A DNA stretch of 64,000 nt from JBFAPK01 sp040676675. Its GTDB lineage: Bacteria; Actinomycetota; Actinomycetes; Mycobacteriales; Micromonosporaceae. This document shows positions 1 to 7,811 of the stretch, one piece after another (within the stretch, counting starts at the first letter, position 1; the number at the start of each line of letters is the position of its first letter). The stretch is from NCBI RefSeq assembly GCF_040676675.1, contig NZ_JBFAPK010000004.1, forward strand, positions 186,001-250,000, written 5' to 3'. Position numbers and translations under genes: made by a program. Under the pieces are notes generated by a model. The model ran no database searches, had not been told where the DNA came from, and saw only the letters and a list, made by a program, of their open reading frames with translations.

Positions 1-1
1 C

Positions 2-277
2 ATCTACGTCACCCGGTTCCACTACACCAACGTGGTGCATCCGGTACGCACGACCGTCACCGGTACCACCCGTGACGGCACCTTCCTGATCGAGAACGGC
101 AAGCTCGTCGGCGGGGTCCGCAACCTGCGGTTCACCCAGTCGGTGCTGGCGGCGCTGTCCGGGGTGGAGGCGATCGGGCGGGAGGGGCACGTGACGAGCG
201 AGCGGTTCTACGGCGACGCCTACGCGCCCCCGCTCTGCCTCTCCTCGTTCACGTTCACGTCGGCGTCGACGCACTGA
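2..277 (+). CDS. TldD/PmbA family metalloprotease, C-terminal part (5' end outside window)
   Basis: The reading frame is open from the first base and ends at a TGA at 275-277, giving 91 residues of a C-terminus. The segment YVTRFHYTNVVHP, then TRDGTFLIENGK and GGVRNLRFTQSVL, is the conserved end of the TldD/PmbA (peptidase U62) family. These proteins act as a TldD-TldE heterodimer that degrades unfolded peptides and matures some modified peptides. The N-terminal metal-binding half is not in the window, so I cannot say which subunit this is; the catalytic HExxxH, if present, would lie upstream. Confidence 0.85.
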   Translation: MYVTRFHYTNVVHPVRTTVTGTTRDGTFLIENGKLVGGVRNLRFTQSVLAALSGVEAIGREGHVTSERFYGDAYAPPLCLSSFTFTSASTH

Positions 278-331
278 GCCGACGCGTCCCGCTCCCACCC
301 GGTCGCCCGTACCCGCTCGGTTCCGGTCGCC

Positions 332-1837
332 TCACGCGCCGCGGCGCCGCGCCGAGACGTCCTCGACGTCGCTGGCGAACCGCCCCACGGCCCACGCCAC
401 CGCCTGGCAGTTGCGGTCGAACTCGGCGACGTTGATGTTCAAGAGGTCGTCGCAGGGCTGGTGGTAGCAGGGGTCGAACATCTCGCCGGCCGTACCGCCG
501 TACCGCGCCGCCTGCTCGGCGGACTTCGCCTGGTAGGTGCCCCCGTCCAGGCCCCCGACCGGGATGCCGGCGTCCGCGAACGGCCAGTGGTCGGATCCGA
601 TGCTGTACAGGTCCACGGTCTCGTAGGCCAGCCCGCGGCTGCCGTAGTAGTCGGTGAGGACCCGCTCGACGGCCCCCGAGCCGGCCGGTGGCGGCGTCCC
701 GCCGGGGTGCTCGGCGTCGTCACCGTCGACGATGAAGCGCGCGAAGTTCGGCGACGCGATCAGCTCGTAGTTGAGGTACAGCGAGATCCGTCCGCGCTGC
801 TCGGCGTCGAGCTGCTCCAGGTAGTACCGGGAGCCCACCTCGATCAGCTCCTCGGCGCCCCACCAGGCGAACCGTACCTTGTTGCGGACCGCGCGCTGCT
901 CGGGCGCCAGGCGGATCGCCGTCTCCAGCAGGGCCGCCGCGGCGGCGGCGTTGTCGTTGATGCCCGGCGCCTCGGTGACGCTGTCCAGGTGCGCTCCGGC
1001 CATGACGACCCGGTCCGGCCGACCGCCCGCCGTCTCGGCCAGGATGTTCTCGGTCACCGCCCGTACCGGGTGCGCCGCGATCTCCAGCCGGATCCGCACC
1101 TCGCGGACCGCCGTCTCCCCGGCGAGCCGCTCCGCCGCCCGCTGCGTCACGGTCCCGACCGGCACCGAGACCGCGGCGGGGTCGAACAGGTACGCCCGGT
1201 AGATGTTGTCCGGCCGGACCGTCGGCATGTAGAACAGCACCGCGACCGCCCCGAGCGCCACCGCGACCTGCTGCTGCACGACGAAACCGCAGCTGGCCCT
1301 CGGCAGCACGACCACCGCCCCGGTGACCCGCACGCCGGCGTAGTCGGCCTGCTCGCACCCGGGCGTGGGGTCGACGACGCCGTCGTGCGAGGTCGGCAGC
1401 ACCCGTACGGGTGCCTCGACGCCGCCCGGCGGGGTCGTCGGCGACCACGTCATCGCGAGCACCCGCAGCGGTACGGGCGGCTCGGACAGGGTCACCGCGC
1501 GCTCGGTGTCGACCCGGTAGTACTCGAACGGCACCGGCTGGCGGGTCACCTCGTACCCCGCGCGCCGCAGCCGTCCCACCAGGTAGTCGGCCGACGCGGC
1601 GAAGCCCGGGGTGTCGGCGGCGCGGATCCCGCCGTTCGCGTCGGCGGCCGACTGCCAGGCGCGCAGGTGGCGGAGGGCCCCCGCCGCCCGCGTCGACCGT
1701 TCCAGCCGGTCGGCGAGCTGGTGGCCGGAGCTCGCCGCCGTGCTGTCCGCCCGACCGTACGCGGGGTCCCCGGCGGCGCCGGACGCGGCGACGACGAGGG
1801 CGACGACGACGGCGGTCAGGGGTGTGGACCAGCGCAT
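332..1837 (-). CDS. Secreted M28 family zinc aminopeptidase
   Basis: The 501-residue protein begins with a signal peptide (basic MRW, hydrophobic stretch to about residue 20, Ala-rich cleavage region), so it is probably exported. A PA-type insert lies around residues 130-240. The catalytic M28 domain follows: AHLDSV (His283), GINDNAAA (Asp295), WWGAEE (Glu329/330), LNYELIASPN (about 355-364), and YHQPCDD near the end for the last His ligand. In most relatives the fourth motif reads LNxDMxGSPN, so Glu358 stands where an Asp metal ligand is usual. The family removes N-terminal residues from peptides using two zinc ions. It stands alone, with no operon partner visible. Confidence 0.88.
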   Translation of the reverse strand: MRWSTPLTAVVVALVVAASGAAGDPAYGRADSTAASSGHQLADRLERSTRAAGALRHLRAWQSAADANGGIRAADTPGFAASADYLVGRLRRAGYEVTRQPVPFEYYRVDTERAVTLSEPPVPLRVLAMTWSPTTPPGGVEAPVRVLPTSHDGVVDPTPGCEQADYAGVRVTGAVVVLPRASCGFVVQQQVAVALGAVAVLFYMPTVRPDNIYRAYLFDPAAVSVPVGTVTQRAAERLAGETAVREVRIRLEIAAHPVRAVTENILAETAGGRPDRVVMAGAHLDSVTEAPGINDNAAAAAALLETAIRLAPEQRAVRNKVRFAWWGAEELIEVGSRYYLEQLDAEQRGRISLYLNYELIASPNFARFIVDGDDAEHPGGTPPPAGSGAVERVLTDYYGSRGLAYETVDLYSIGSDHWPFADAGIPVGGLDGGTYQAKSAEQAARYGGTAGEMFDPCYHQPCDDLLNINVAEFDRNCQAVAWAVGRFASDVEDVSARRRGA

Positions 1838-1900
1838 GTCTTCTCCTTCCGGTGGTCGGGGCGGTGCCGCGGGGCGCGCCCGCGACGGATCACCGCCCCC

Positions 1901-1961
1901 GCAGGGGTTCGTGCTGCCGGACGGGCCCGCGGCGGGGCGCCGTCCGCGCAGGGGTTCGTGC
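1901..1961. repeat. 14-bp direct repeat, two copies
   Basis: The sequence GCAGGGGTTCGTGC occurs at 1901-1914 and again at 1948-1961, in the 145-bp gap between the M28 peptidase start and the end of the next gene on the minus strand. It may be a local duplication; I see no obvious function. Confidence 0.5.
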
Positions 1962-1982
1962 CAGGCCCTGGCCGGCGGTCGG

Positions 1983-2630
1983 TCACCGTCCCGGACGCGG
2001 GGTTCGCGTGACGTCGCGGCCGGCGAACGCGGCCAGCCGGTCGGCCGGGTGGAGCGCGTCGGTGGCGGGCCGCTCCTCGGCGAACGGGCGGCCCGGGCCG
2101 CGCGGCAACGAGCGGCGGCGCAGGATGTCGAGGCAGGCGCGGCAGAGCGCCGGATCGAGTTCGGCGTTCTGACCGGTCGCCCGGGCCAGGTCCCAGCCGT
2201 GTACCAGCAGTTCGATGAAGCGGGTCCGCACCAGCTGGTGACCCGGTTCCGGTCCGCCGGGGGTGAGGAACTCGCCGGTTGGCACGTCGTCGCGGGCGAA
2301 CTCCGCGACCAGCGCGGCGAGGGTGGTGTGGAACGCCTCGACCGGGTCCTCGCCGAGCACGAACTCGTCCCGGTCGGGTACGGGCCGGCGCGTGACGATC
2401 GCCAGGAACCGGAGGTTGCCGTTGACGACGTGGTTGACGAGGCCGCGTACGTCCCAGTCGGGGCAACCGGTCGGGTCCGTCCACTGGCCCGGCCGCACCC
2501 CGGCCAGGAGGTCGGCGAAGACGACGGCGGCGTCCTGGTGCAGTTGTCGCGGATCGCGCTGCGCGTCCACGGGTGGTCCGGAAGGCTTCTCCATCGCTGC
2601 GCTCCGTTGCCGGGTCGTTGTGGTGGTCAT
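1983..2630 (-). CDS. DinB-like TIGR03086 family metal-binding protein
   Basis: This 215-residue protein matches the actinobacterial TIGR03086 / mycothiol-dependent maleylpyruvate isomerase-like group. It has a four-helix DinB fold with PTGCPDWDVRGLVNHVVNGN (about residues 54-73) and FIELLVHGWDLARATG (about 138-153), carrying the conserved metal-binding histidines. Members are thought to bind a divalent metal and often use mycothiol, but the substrate here is unknown. An internal Met (MEKPSG, residue 13) could be the true start; the first 12 residues are low-complexity Thr/Arg. The gene lies 46 bp downstream of the methyltransferase on the same strand, so the two may be co-transcribed. Confidence 0.75.
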   Translation of the reverse strand: MTTTTTRQRSAAMEKPSGPPVDAQRDPRQLHQDAAVVFADLLAGVRPGQWTDPTGCPDWDVRGLVNHVVNGNLRFLAIVTRRPVPDRDEFVLGEDPVEAFHTTLAALVAEFARDDVPTGEFLTPGGPEPGHQLVRTRFIELLVHGWDLARATGQNAELDPALCRACLDILRRRSLPRGPGRPFAEERPATDALHPADRLAAFAGRDVTRTPRPGR

Positions 2631-2676
2631 GGCCTGGCGGGCCGCGGTCGGCGGGGGCCGTCGGCCGCCGGGGTGA

Positions 2677-3528
2677 TCACGGCGCGCCCGCGACGTGCAC
2701 GGTCGTCGCCGCGAGCAGGAAGACGTCCGGGCGGCGCAGCACCCCCTCGGCGGCCTCCGGATCGAGCAGGCGCGCCAGTTGGGCCCGGTCGTCGGCGTCG
2801 ATCCGGTCGCCGAGCAGGTCGCGCATCCGGGCGAGCATCACGCGTACGTGGTCGCGGGCCTCGTCGTCCAGGGGAGCGGGCAGGTCGACCAGGAAGCTGC
2901 GGCTGCGGCGCGGCCGCAGGCCGGCCGCCGCCAACAGGGCCGGCCAGTCGTCCGCGCGCCGGACGCTGCCCGGCGCCGCGTCCCGGCGTTCGGTGAACCA
3001 GTCCTCCATGAGCGCGTCGAGGCGGGCCTGGAGACCGGGTCGGCCGATCCCGGTGTCGCGGGGGAGGAAGCGGCTCGGCAGGCCGCCCTCGGCGACCGCC
3101 AGCAGCCCGCCCGGCGAGAGCCGGCTGCCCAACCGGGTCAGCATCGCCACCTGGTCGCCGAAATGGTGCACGATGCTGCTCGCCCAGACCAGGTCGGCGA
3201 CGGGCAGCTCGGTGCCGTCGGTGAGGTCGAGCTGCCTGGTGCGGACCCGCCCGCCGAGCCCGAGGCGGGCGGCCCGGGCCTCGGCGCGGGCCAGCAGCTC
3301 CGGTCGGATGTCGACCGCGATCACCTCGGCCTCCGGGAACTCCCGGGCCAGCAGGCAGCTGGTCACCCCGGGACCGGATCCCACGTCGAGGACCCGTCGC
3401 GGCGGTGCGCCCGCCGTCAGCTCCGCGAGCCAGCGGGCCGCGGCGAGCTGCCAGGCGGAGCGTACGTGCGCGAGCTGCTCCAACTCGTCGGCGACGGCGG
3501 CCCAGTCGACGGTCTGCGGCCGGCTCAT
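2677..3528 (-). CDS. Class I SAM-dependent methyltransferase
   Basis: The 283-residue protein has a Rossmann-type methyltransferase core. Motif I VLDVGSGPG is at about residue 40, the acidic residue after beta-2 is in VIAVDIRPELL, motif II is in RQLDLTD, and WASSIVHHFGD is a post-II motif. The C-terminal part (about 140-270) probably forms the acceptor-binding cap. The substrate cannot be read from the sequence; similar proteins methylate small molecules. A related DinB-like protein gene follows closely. The start MSRPQTVDWAAV fits the usual N-terminus. Confidence 0.8.
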   Translation of the reverse strand: MSRPQTVDWAAVADELEQLAHVRSAWQLAAARWLAELTAGAPPRRVLDVGSGPGVTSCLLAREFPEAEVIAVDIRPELLARAEARAARLGLGGRVRTRQLDLTDGTELPVADLVWASSIVHHFGDQVAMLTRLGSRLSPGGLLAVAEGGLPSRFLPRDTGIGRPGLQARLDALMEDWFTERRDAAPGSVRRADDWPALLAAAGLRPRRSRSFLVDLPAPLDDEARDHVRVMLARMRDLLGDRIDADDRAQLARLLDPEAAEGVLRRPDVFLLAATTVHVAGAP

Positions 3529-3688
3529 CGGCGGGTACCCACCCGTCGCGCCGCGGCGGGCCGCCGTGGCGGCCGGGTGTACCGGAACGCCGGGCCGTTG
3601 ACGAACGGGTATCCATCGATACCCTTCTGGGTACGGGGAGCCGGATCCATCATCTCGGCCACCTGGTCACGACCTCGGGGAGACGAGT

Positions 3689-4891
3689 ATGGATCATCCG
3701 ATCGGGCAACTCTCGGTTCCTTCCTCCAACGGATCCTCCGAATTCGCGGCGCTGGCCGACGCCCTGACCGAGGCGCAGCTGCGCCGCAAGCGGGGGGCCA
3801 AGTGGGGCGAGACCCCGCCGGGCGTCCTGCCCGCCTGGGTGGCCGACCCCGATCTCCCGATCGCCCCGCCGGTGGCGGCGGCCCTCCGGGCGGCGGTCGA
3901 CGGCAACGACCTCGGCCATCCGTACGAGGATCCGGCGCCCGCCCGGGCCTGGGCGCGCTGGTCTGCCCGGCGGTACGGCTGGGAGCCGGACGTCAGCTAC
4001 GCCAGCGGGCACGGCAACGTGGTGGCCGCCATGGCCGCCTGCATCGACCTGCTCACCGCCGCCGGGGAGCCGGTGATCGTGCCGGTGCCCACGTACCCGC
4101 CGTTCCTGCTCGCCGTCCGGGACCTCGGCCGCACGCCGCTGCCGGTGCCGTTGCGCGTCGACGAGTCGGGTCGGGACGTGTTCGACCTCGGCGCCGTCGC
4201 GGCGGCGCTGCGGGACGGCGCGCGCCTGGTGCTGCTCTGCTCGCCGCACAACCCGACCGGTCGCTGCTGGTCCGCCGACGAGCTGGGGGAGTTGGCGGAG
4301 CTGGTGGTCGCGCACGAGGGCTGGCTGGTCAGCGACGAGGTCTTCGCCGACGTGACGCTGCCCGGTGCGCGGCACGTCCCGACGGCGTCGCTCGGCGACG
4401 CGATCGCGGCCAGGACCGTGACCGTGACCTCGGCCAGCAAGGCGTTCGGGACCGCCGGCCTGCGGTACGCCCTGGCCGTGGCGCCCGACGCGGACCTGCA
4501 CGCGCGGATCTCCCATCGCCGGTACACCCGCGGGGCGACCGCCAGCCTGCTCGGCGCGGTGGCCGCCGAGGCCGCCTGGCGGCACGGCGACCGGTGGATG
4601 GACGACGCGGTGCGCTACCTCGACGCCCGCCGTACCGACCTGCTCGACGCGCTGCCGCGGTTGCCTGGGGTGCGGTGCCGCCCGCCGGAGGCGACCTATC
4701 TGTCGTGGTGGGACCTGCGGGAGACCCGCTTCGCCGCCGCGCCCGCCCGGGAACTGCTCGCCCGGGCCCGGGTCCAGCTCTCCGACGGCGAGCCGTTCGC
4801 CGCCGCGGGCTTCGCGCGGTTCAACTTCGCCCTGCCGCGCCCCCTGCTGGCGCAGGCCCTGGACCGGCTCGCGGAGGCCTTCCGGGCGTGA
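3689..4891 (+). CDS. MalY/PatB-type pyridoxal-phosphate C-S lyase / aminotransferase
   Basis: This 400-residue fold-type I PLP enzyme resembles MalY/PatB cystathionine beta-lyases. It has LPAWVADPD near residue 50, SPHNPTGRCW (about 185-194, the Asn contacting PLP), WLVSDEVFADV (about 212-222), and TSASKAFG with the PLP-binding Lys251. The usual reaction is beta-elimination of cystathionine or other cysteine conjugates to pyruvate, ammonia and a thiol; some relatives are aminotransferases. It is convergent with the P450 gene, whose stop lies 14 bp away. Nothing ties it to the P450 locus beyond position. Confidence 0.85.
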   Translation: MDHPIGQLSVPSSNGSSEFAALADALTEAQLRRKRGAKWGETPPGVLPAWVADPDLPIAPPVAAALRAAVDGNDLGHPYEDPAPARAWARWSARRYGWEPDVSYASGHGNVVAAMAACIDLLTAAGEPVIVPVPTYPPFLLAVRDLGRTPLPVPLRVDESGRDVFDLGAVAAALRDGARLVLLCSPHNPTGRCWSADELGELAELVVAHEGWLVSDEVFADVTLPGARHVPTASLGDAIAARTVTVTSASKAFGTAGLRYALAVAPDADLHARISHRRYTRGATASLLGAVAAEAAWRHGDRWMDDAVRYLDARRTDLLDALPRLPGVRCRPPEATYLSWWDLRETRFAAAPARELLARARVQLSDGEPFAAAGFARFNFALPRPLLAQALDRLAEAFRA

Positions 4892-4904
4892 ACCCGCCCG
4901 GGGG

Positions 4905-6122
4905 TCAGTCATCGGCCCGGAGGCACACCGGTAGCGTCGCCAGCCCGCGCAGGGTCGGGTTCGGTTCCCGTACGGGCGGCGCCGTGAGCCGGACCACCCG
5001 CAGGGCCGCGAGTTCGGACAGCAGCACGTCCGCCTGCGCGAAGGCGAGCGCCGCGCCCAGGCAGGCGTGCGCGCCACGACCGAATCCGAAATGCGGATTC
5101 GGTGTGCGCGACAGGACGAGGTCGTCGGGATCGGCGAAAATCGCCGGGTCCCGGTGCGCCGCCCCGAACAGCACCACGACCCGGTCGCCGTGCCGGACCT
5201 GGCGTCCACCTATCCGGGTATCCGTGGTGGCAATTCGCTCCTGCGCCTGGAAAGGGGTGTCGTAGCGGAGCAGCTCGTGCAGCGCGACGGTCCGTTCGCG
5301 GCCCGGGAGCCCGGCGAATTCCCGCATTTTTCCGGGATGTCGCAGCAGCGTGTGCACGGCATTTCCGAGGAAACGTTGCCCGGTGTTGAGCCCGGCCAGC
5401 AGGACGGCGCGCAGCGAATTCATCAGCAGGTCTGCCCCGACTTCGCGGTGCGCGTCTCGGCTCCGGAGGAAACCGAGTATTCCCTCCGTCGGGCCGGATT
5501 CGTACTCCGCGCGTATCAGGTCGGTGAGCAGCGCCCGTGCTTCGAGACCCGGCCGTTCCCGTTCCGGCGCGACTCCGGCGATCATGCTTCGCACCACCGC
5601 GGTGGAGGCCGTGCGGAACTCCTCGCTGCGGGAGAGGTCACCGCCGAACACCGCGCTCACGGAGAAGGTGGCGAGCGGCACCGCGAGTTCGGTGACGAGG
5701 TCGACCTCGTCGCGGTGGGCGAGTTCCGCGAGCCGCTGCCGCACGTACGGCACCAGCTCCTGCCGGATGGCCGGTACCCGCTGGGCCCGGAACGCCTCGG
5801 CGAGCAGCCGCCGGACGGGTAGCTGGTCGGGCGGGTCGAGGGTCTGGACCGTGATCGTCTGGGGCTCCATGGGCACCCCGGCGCGCCGGTAGTCGGCGGC
5901 GAAGGTGGCGGAGTCCTCGACCACCCGCAGGCAGTCGCGGTACGTGGTGAGGACCCACGCCGAGAGTTCCGGGTGCCAGTGCACCGGGTCCACCGAACGC
6001 ATTATCCCATAAACCCGATAGGGATTATCGATGAATTCGGCCGACAGCGGATCGAAGAGCCCGCCGCCGGCGGCGTCCGAAGTGCCGGCCGGACCGTACA
6101 CTTCTTCGCCGGTAATATCCAT
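4905..6122 (-). CDS. Cytochrome P450, candidate peptide-cross-linking enzyme of a minimal RiPP
   Basis: This is a 405-residue soluble bacterial P450 (monooxygenase fold). Visible motifs are the I-helix AGLNT (243-247, with Asn where Glu/Asp is common), the K-helix ExxR (Glu283, Arg286), and the heme loop FGFGRGAHACLG with Cys354 as the iron ligand. The open frame extends further upstream, but ATG at 6122 has GGAGG 6 nt before it and starts a normal P450 N-terminus. No ferredoxin or reductase gene is adjacent. Its divergent neighbour at 6483-6500 encodes MRHYY, similar to biarylitide precursors whose Tyr and His are joined by a P450. The P450 identity is firm; the cross-linking role is inferred from context. 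Confidence 0.9.
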   Translation of the reverse strand: MDITGEEVYGPAGTSDAAGGGLFDPLSAEFIDNPYRVYGIMRSVDPVHWHPELSAWVLTTYRDCLRVVEDSATFAADYRRAGVPMEPQTITVQTLDPPDQLPVRRLLAEAFRAQRVPAIRQELVPYVRQRLAELAHRDEVDLVTELAVPLATFSVSAVFGGDLSRSEEFRTASTAVVRSMIAGVAPERERPGLEARALLTDLIRAEYESGPTEGILGFLRSRDAHREVGADLLMNSLRAVLLAGLNTGQRFLGNAVHTLLRHPGKMREFAGLPGRERTVALHELLRYDTPFQAQERIATTDTRIGGRQVRHGDRVVVLFGAAHRDPAIFADPDDLVLSRTPNPHFGFGRGAHACLGAALAFAQADVLLSELAALRVVRLTAPPVREPNPTLRGLATLPVCLRADD

Positions 6123-6334
6123 CTCCTGCCTCCGCAAATCCGTCCGTCCTCCGTGTGTGGCCGCTGGCGCCCCGGATCGGGGCACGCCGCCACAGCGGGC
6201 GTATTCGAGCGTCGGTCGTGGTAATGGCGCGCAGGCCCCCCGTCGGTGATGATCGCATCCTGCGTCGGCGGTCGGCCGGAGGCAAATTGAAAGGCTCCAT
6301 CGTTCATAACATGAAAAAACCGCGCGGGGTTGCA

Positions 6335-6363
6335 TTGACACCAATCGCTTGCGGGGGTAAGCC
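6335..6363 (+). promoter_or_regulatory. Possible promoter for the MRHYY gene
   Basis: TTGACA at 6335-6340 is a perfect -35 box. Seventeen bases later TAAGCC (6358-6363) is a weak -10. The surrounding 6290-6350 region is unusually AT-rich for this DNA. Transcription would run toward the pentapeptide gene about 115 bp away and the hydroxylase gene beyond. No equally good promoter was found for the P450. Confidence 0.35.
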
Positions 6364-6429
6364 TGGCGGCAGCTCCTCGGCCGTGGCGTGCAACGTGCCG
6401 ACGGGGGCAAAGGGTTATCTGGGGAGTCA

Positions 6430-6445
6430 GGGGAGCGCCCCTTTT
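6430..6445 (+). terminator. Small hairpin with T run upstream of the MRHYY gene
   Basis: GGGG-AGCG-CCCC followed by TTTT (6442-6445) forms a 4-bp GC stem and a short T run, 37 nt before the ATG. It could act as an attenuator in a leader transcript. The stem is too short to be certain. Confidence 0.25.
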
Positions 6446-6482
6446 CACCCCGCTTGTCCGCCGACAGAGAGGGGTCTTCGCC

Positions 6483-6500
6483 ATGCGCCACTACTACTGA
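6483..6500 (+). CDS. Putative pentapeptide RiPP precursor MRHYY (biarylitide-like)
   Basis: This 18-bp frame reads ATG CGC CAC TAC TAC TGA: Met-Arg-His-Tyr-Tyr. A GAGAGGGG Shine-Dalgarno sequence (6467-6474) sits 8 nt before the ATG. No start codon with a comparable ribosome site lies upstream in this frame. Known biarylitide precursors are equally short, MRYxH, with an MR leader and a three-residue core whose Tyr and His are cross-linked by a neighbouring P450. Here the core is HYY, so the ring-forming His would be at the first core position and Tyr at the last. The gene lies between a divergent P450 (start 6122) and a downstream hydroxylase (start 6692). The peptide and its processing are inferred; chance cannot be fully excluded. 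Confidence 0.6.
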   Translation: MRHYY

Positions 6501-6512
6501 TCAAAACGGGTG

Positions 6513-6547
6513 TGCCGCCACGTGTGCGAGGTCGCCGCGTGGCGGCA
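6513..6547 (+). terminator. 10-bp hairpin just after the MRHYY stop codon
   Basis: TGCCGCCACG (6513-6522) and CGTGGCGGCA (6538-6547) are exact inverted repeats with a 15-nt loop, starting 12 nt after the TGA. There is no T run. It could cap and stabilise a short precursor transcript, or cause partial termination so that the downstream hydroxylase is made at a lower level. Confidence 0.5.
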
Positions 6548-6691
6548 TGCCGCTCGGTTTCCGCACCGTGCGTGCCCATCGGCTGCCACCGCAGGACCGC
6601 TGTGCGCCCATCGACCACCGCCGCCGGACCGACCCGAGTCGGGGCCCGCAGCGCCCCGTCGCGCGTTCCGGCCCGAGACCGAGGATGCCCC

Positions 6692-7678
6692 ATGACCGCA
6701 CTCCCGCCACCTCCGCCGACGCTGCGGGGCGACGCAGCCGCCGTACGCCTCGCCACCGACATCGACCCCGCGCCGCTGCGGGACGACCTCCGCGCCATCG
6801 AGCAGGGGCCGTGGGACCACCAGCGTCCCTACTCGGCGGGTCGGGTCGGCGACCCGATCGCCGCCGGATGGACCTGTTTCCCGCTGCACAGCCCGGGTGG
6901 CCGGGCGGACCGGACCGACCCTGGCGGTCCCGGGACGGTGCGCTTCGGCGCGACGCCAGCGCTGGCGCGGATGCCGTCGTTCGCGCGGCTGCTCGACCGC
7001 ATCCCCGGGGAGCTGCGGGCGGTGCGCCTGCTCGCGCTCGACCCGGGGGCCAGCCTCGACGAGCACTCGGACGAGTTCATCGGCTTCGGCTACGGGCAAC
7101 TGCGGCTGCACGTGCCGATCGTGACCAACCCGGACGCGCTGCTGTTCATCGAGGGCCGCAGCTACCACTGGCGCCCGGGTGAGCTCTGGTACGCGAACTT
7201 CGCCCTGCCGCACTACCTGCGCAACGGCGGCGCCACCCGCCGGATCCACCTGGTGGTGGACTGCATGGTCAACGACGCCATGGTGGAGCTCTTCCCCGAC
7301 TGGTTCCGCCGGAACCTCGAATCGATCCCGTACGTGAGCAACCGGCCCCGGCTGCCCGTGGATCCGGAGCTGGAGGTCCCGCCGTTCCTGCTCCCCGCGG
7401 TCCTCGGCAAGGACCTGCTCGCCCACGTCACCGACGCGCCCAGCGGCGACGCCGACGGGGTGCGCACCGAGGTGACCACCGGTCCGGACGGCCCGCTGCT
7501 GCGTACGGCGGAGGGGGTCGAGTGCCTCCTGGTCCGGGTCGGCCCGGCCGAGTACCGGTTCGAGGGCTGGACGGAGGAGCGGACGCTGGACTTCGGCGCG
7601 CTGCCGGACCGGGTGCTGCTGCACGACCGCAGGAACTGGCGGCACCGCGTCTGGGAGTGCCCGCGGCTGCCCGCGTAG
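6692..7678 (+). CDS. Aspartyl/asparaginyl beta-hydroxylase family protein
   Basis: The predicted protein has 328 residues. The central region, DPGASLDEHSDEFIGFGYG (about 117-135), QLRLHVPIV (His140), ALPHYLRNGG (His174) and RRIHLVVD (His186), is typical of the cupin-like, iron/2-oxoglutarate-dependent aspartyl/asparaginyl beta-hydroxylase family. These enzymes hydroxylate side chains of amino acids or peptides. The C-terminal 110 residues form an extra domain of unknown role. The ATG at 6692 follows GAGGA; upstream in-frame sequence lacks a convincing start. The gene lies 191 bp after the MRHYY stop on the same strand and might modify the peptide, but that is inference. Confidence 0.8.
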   Translation: MTALPPPPPTLRGDAAAVRLATDIDPAPLRDDLRAIEQGPWDHQRPYSAGRVGDPIAAGWTCFPLHSPGGRADRTDPGGPGTVRFGATPALARMPSFARLLDRIPGELRAVRLLALDPGASLDEHSDEFIGFGYGQLRLHVPIVTNPDALLFIEGRSYHWRPGELWYANFALPHYLRNGGATRRIHLVVDCMVNDAMVELFPDWFRRNLESIPYVSNRPRLPVDPELEVPPFLLPAVLGKDLLAHVTDAPSGDADGVRTEVTTGPDGPLLRTAEGVECLLVRVGPAEYRFEGWTEERTLDFGALPDRVLLHDRRNWRHRVWECPRLPA

Positions 7679-7750
7679 CCCGGGCGGCGGCCGTCGGGGG
7701 ATGCTCCGGGGGGTCGGTCCGCGCCGCGCGCCGTCGCGGGGAACCCGGTA

Positions 7751-7801
7751 GGGCACCCGCGACGGGGACCCTCAGCGAGGTCGCCGGTGTCGCGGGTGCC
7801 C
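7751..7801. terminator. Hairpin between convergent genes
   Basis: GGGCACCCGCGAC (7751-7763) and GTCGCGGGTGCCC (7789-7801) are perfect 13-bp inverted arms with a 25-nt loop. The structure sits between the converging hydroxylase and AHSA1 genes and probably terminates both. Confidence 0.6.
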
Positions 7802-7811
7802 CGCCGCCGGG

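Noticed and set aside
461..2011. A 516-codon open frame on the plus strand over the M28 peptidase gene
   Set aside because: It is antisense to a gene with clear signal peptide and catalytic motifs. Its composition is Arg/Gly/Pro-rich with no domain, as expected for a shadow frame in GC-rich DNA.
6025..6300. A 91-codon minus-strand frame beginning upstream of the P450 gene, considered as a longer RiPP precursor
   Set aside because: It overlaps the P450 start out of frame, has no ribosome site of note, and its C-terminal part is dictated by P450 coding sequence. MRHYY is a better precursor candidate.
6123..6491. N-terminal extension of the P450 to 6491
   Set aside because: GGAGG at the right distance marks the ATG at 6122, and a 405-residue length is normal for the family.
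6155..6691. N-terminal extension of the hydroxylase to 6155
   Set aside because: The extra residues are low-complexity, cross the MRHYY gene and the promoter-like region, and lack a start with a ribosome site. GAGGA precedes the ATG at 6692.
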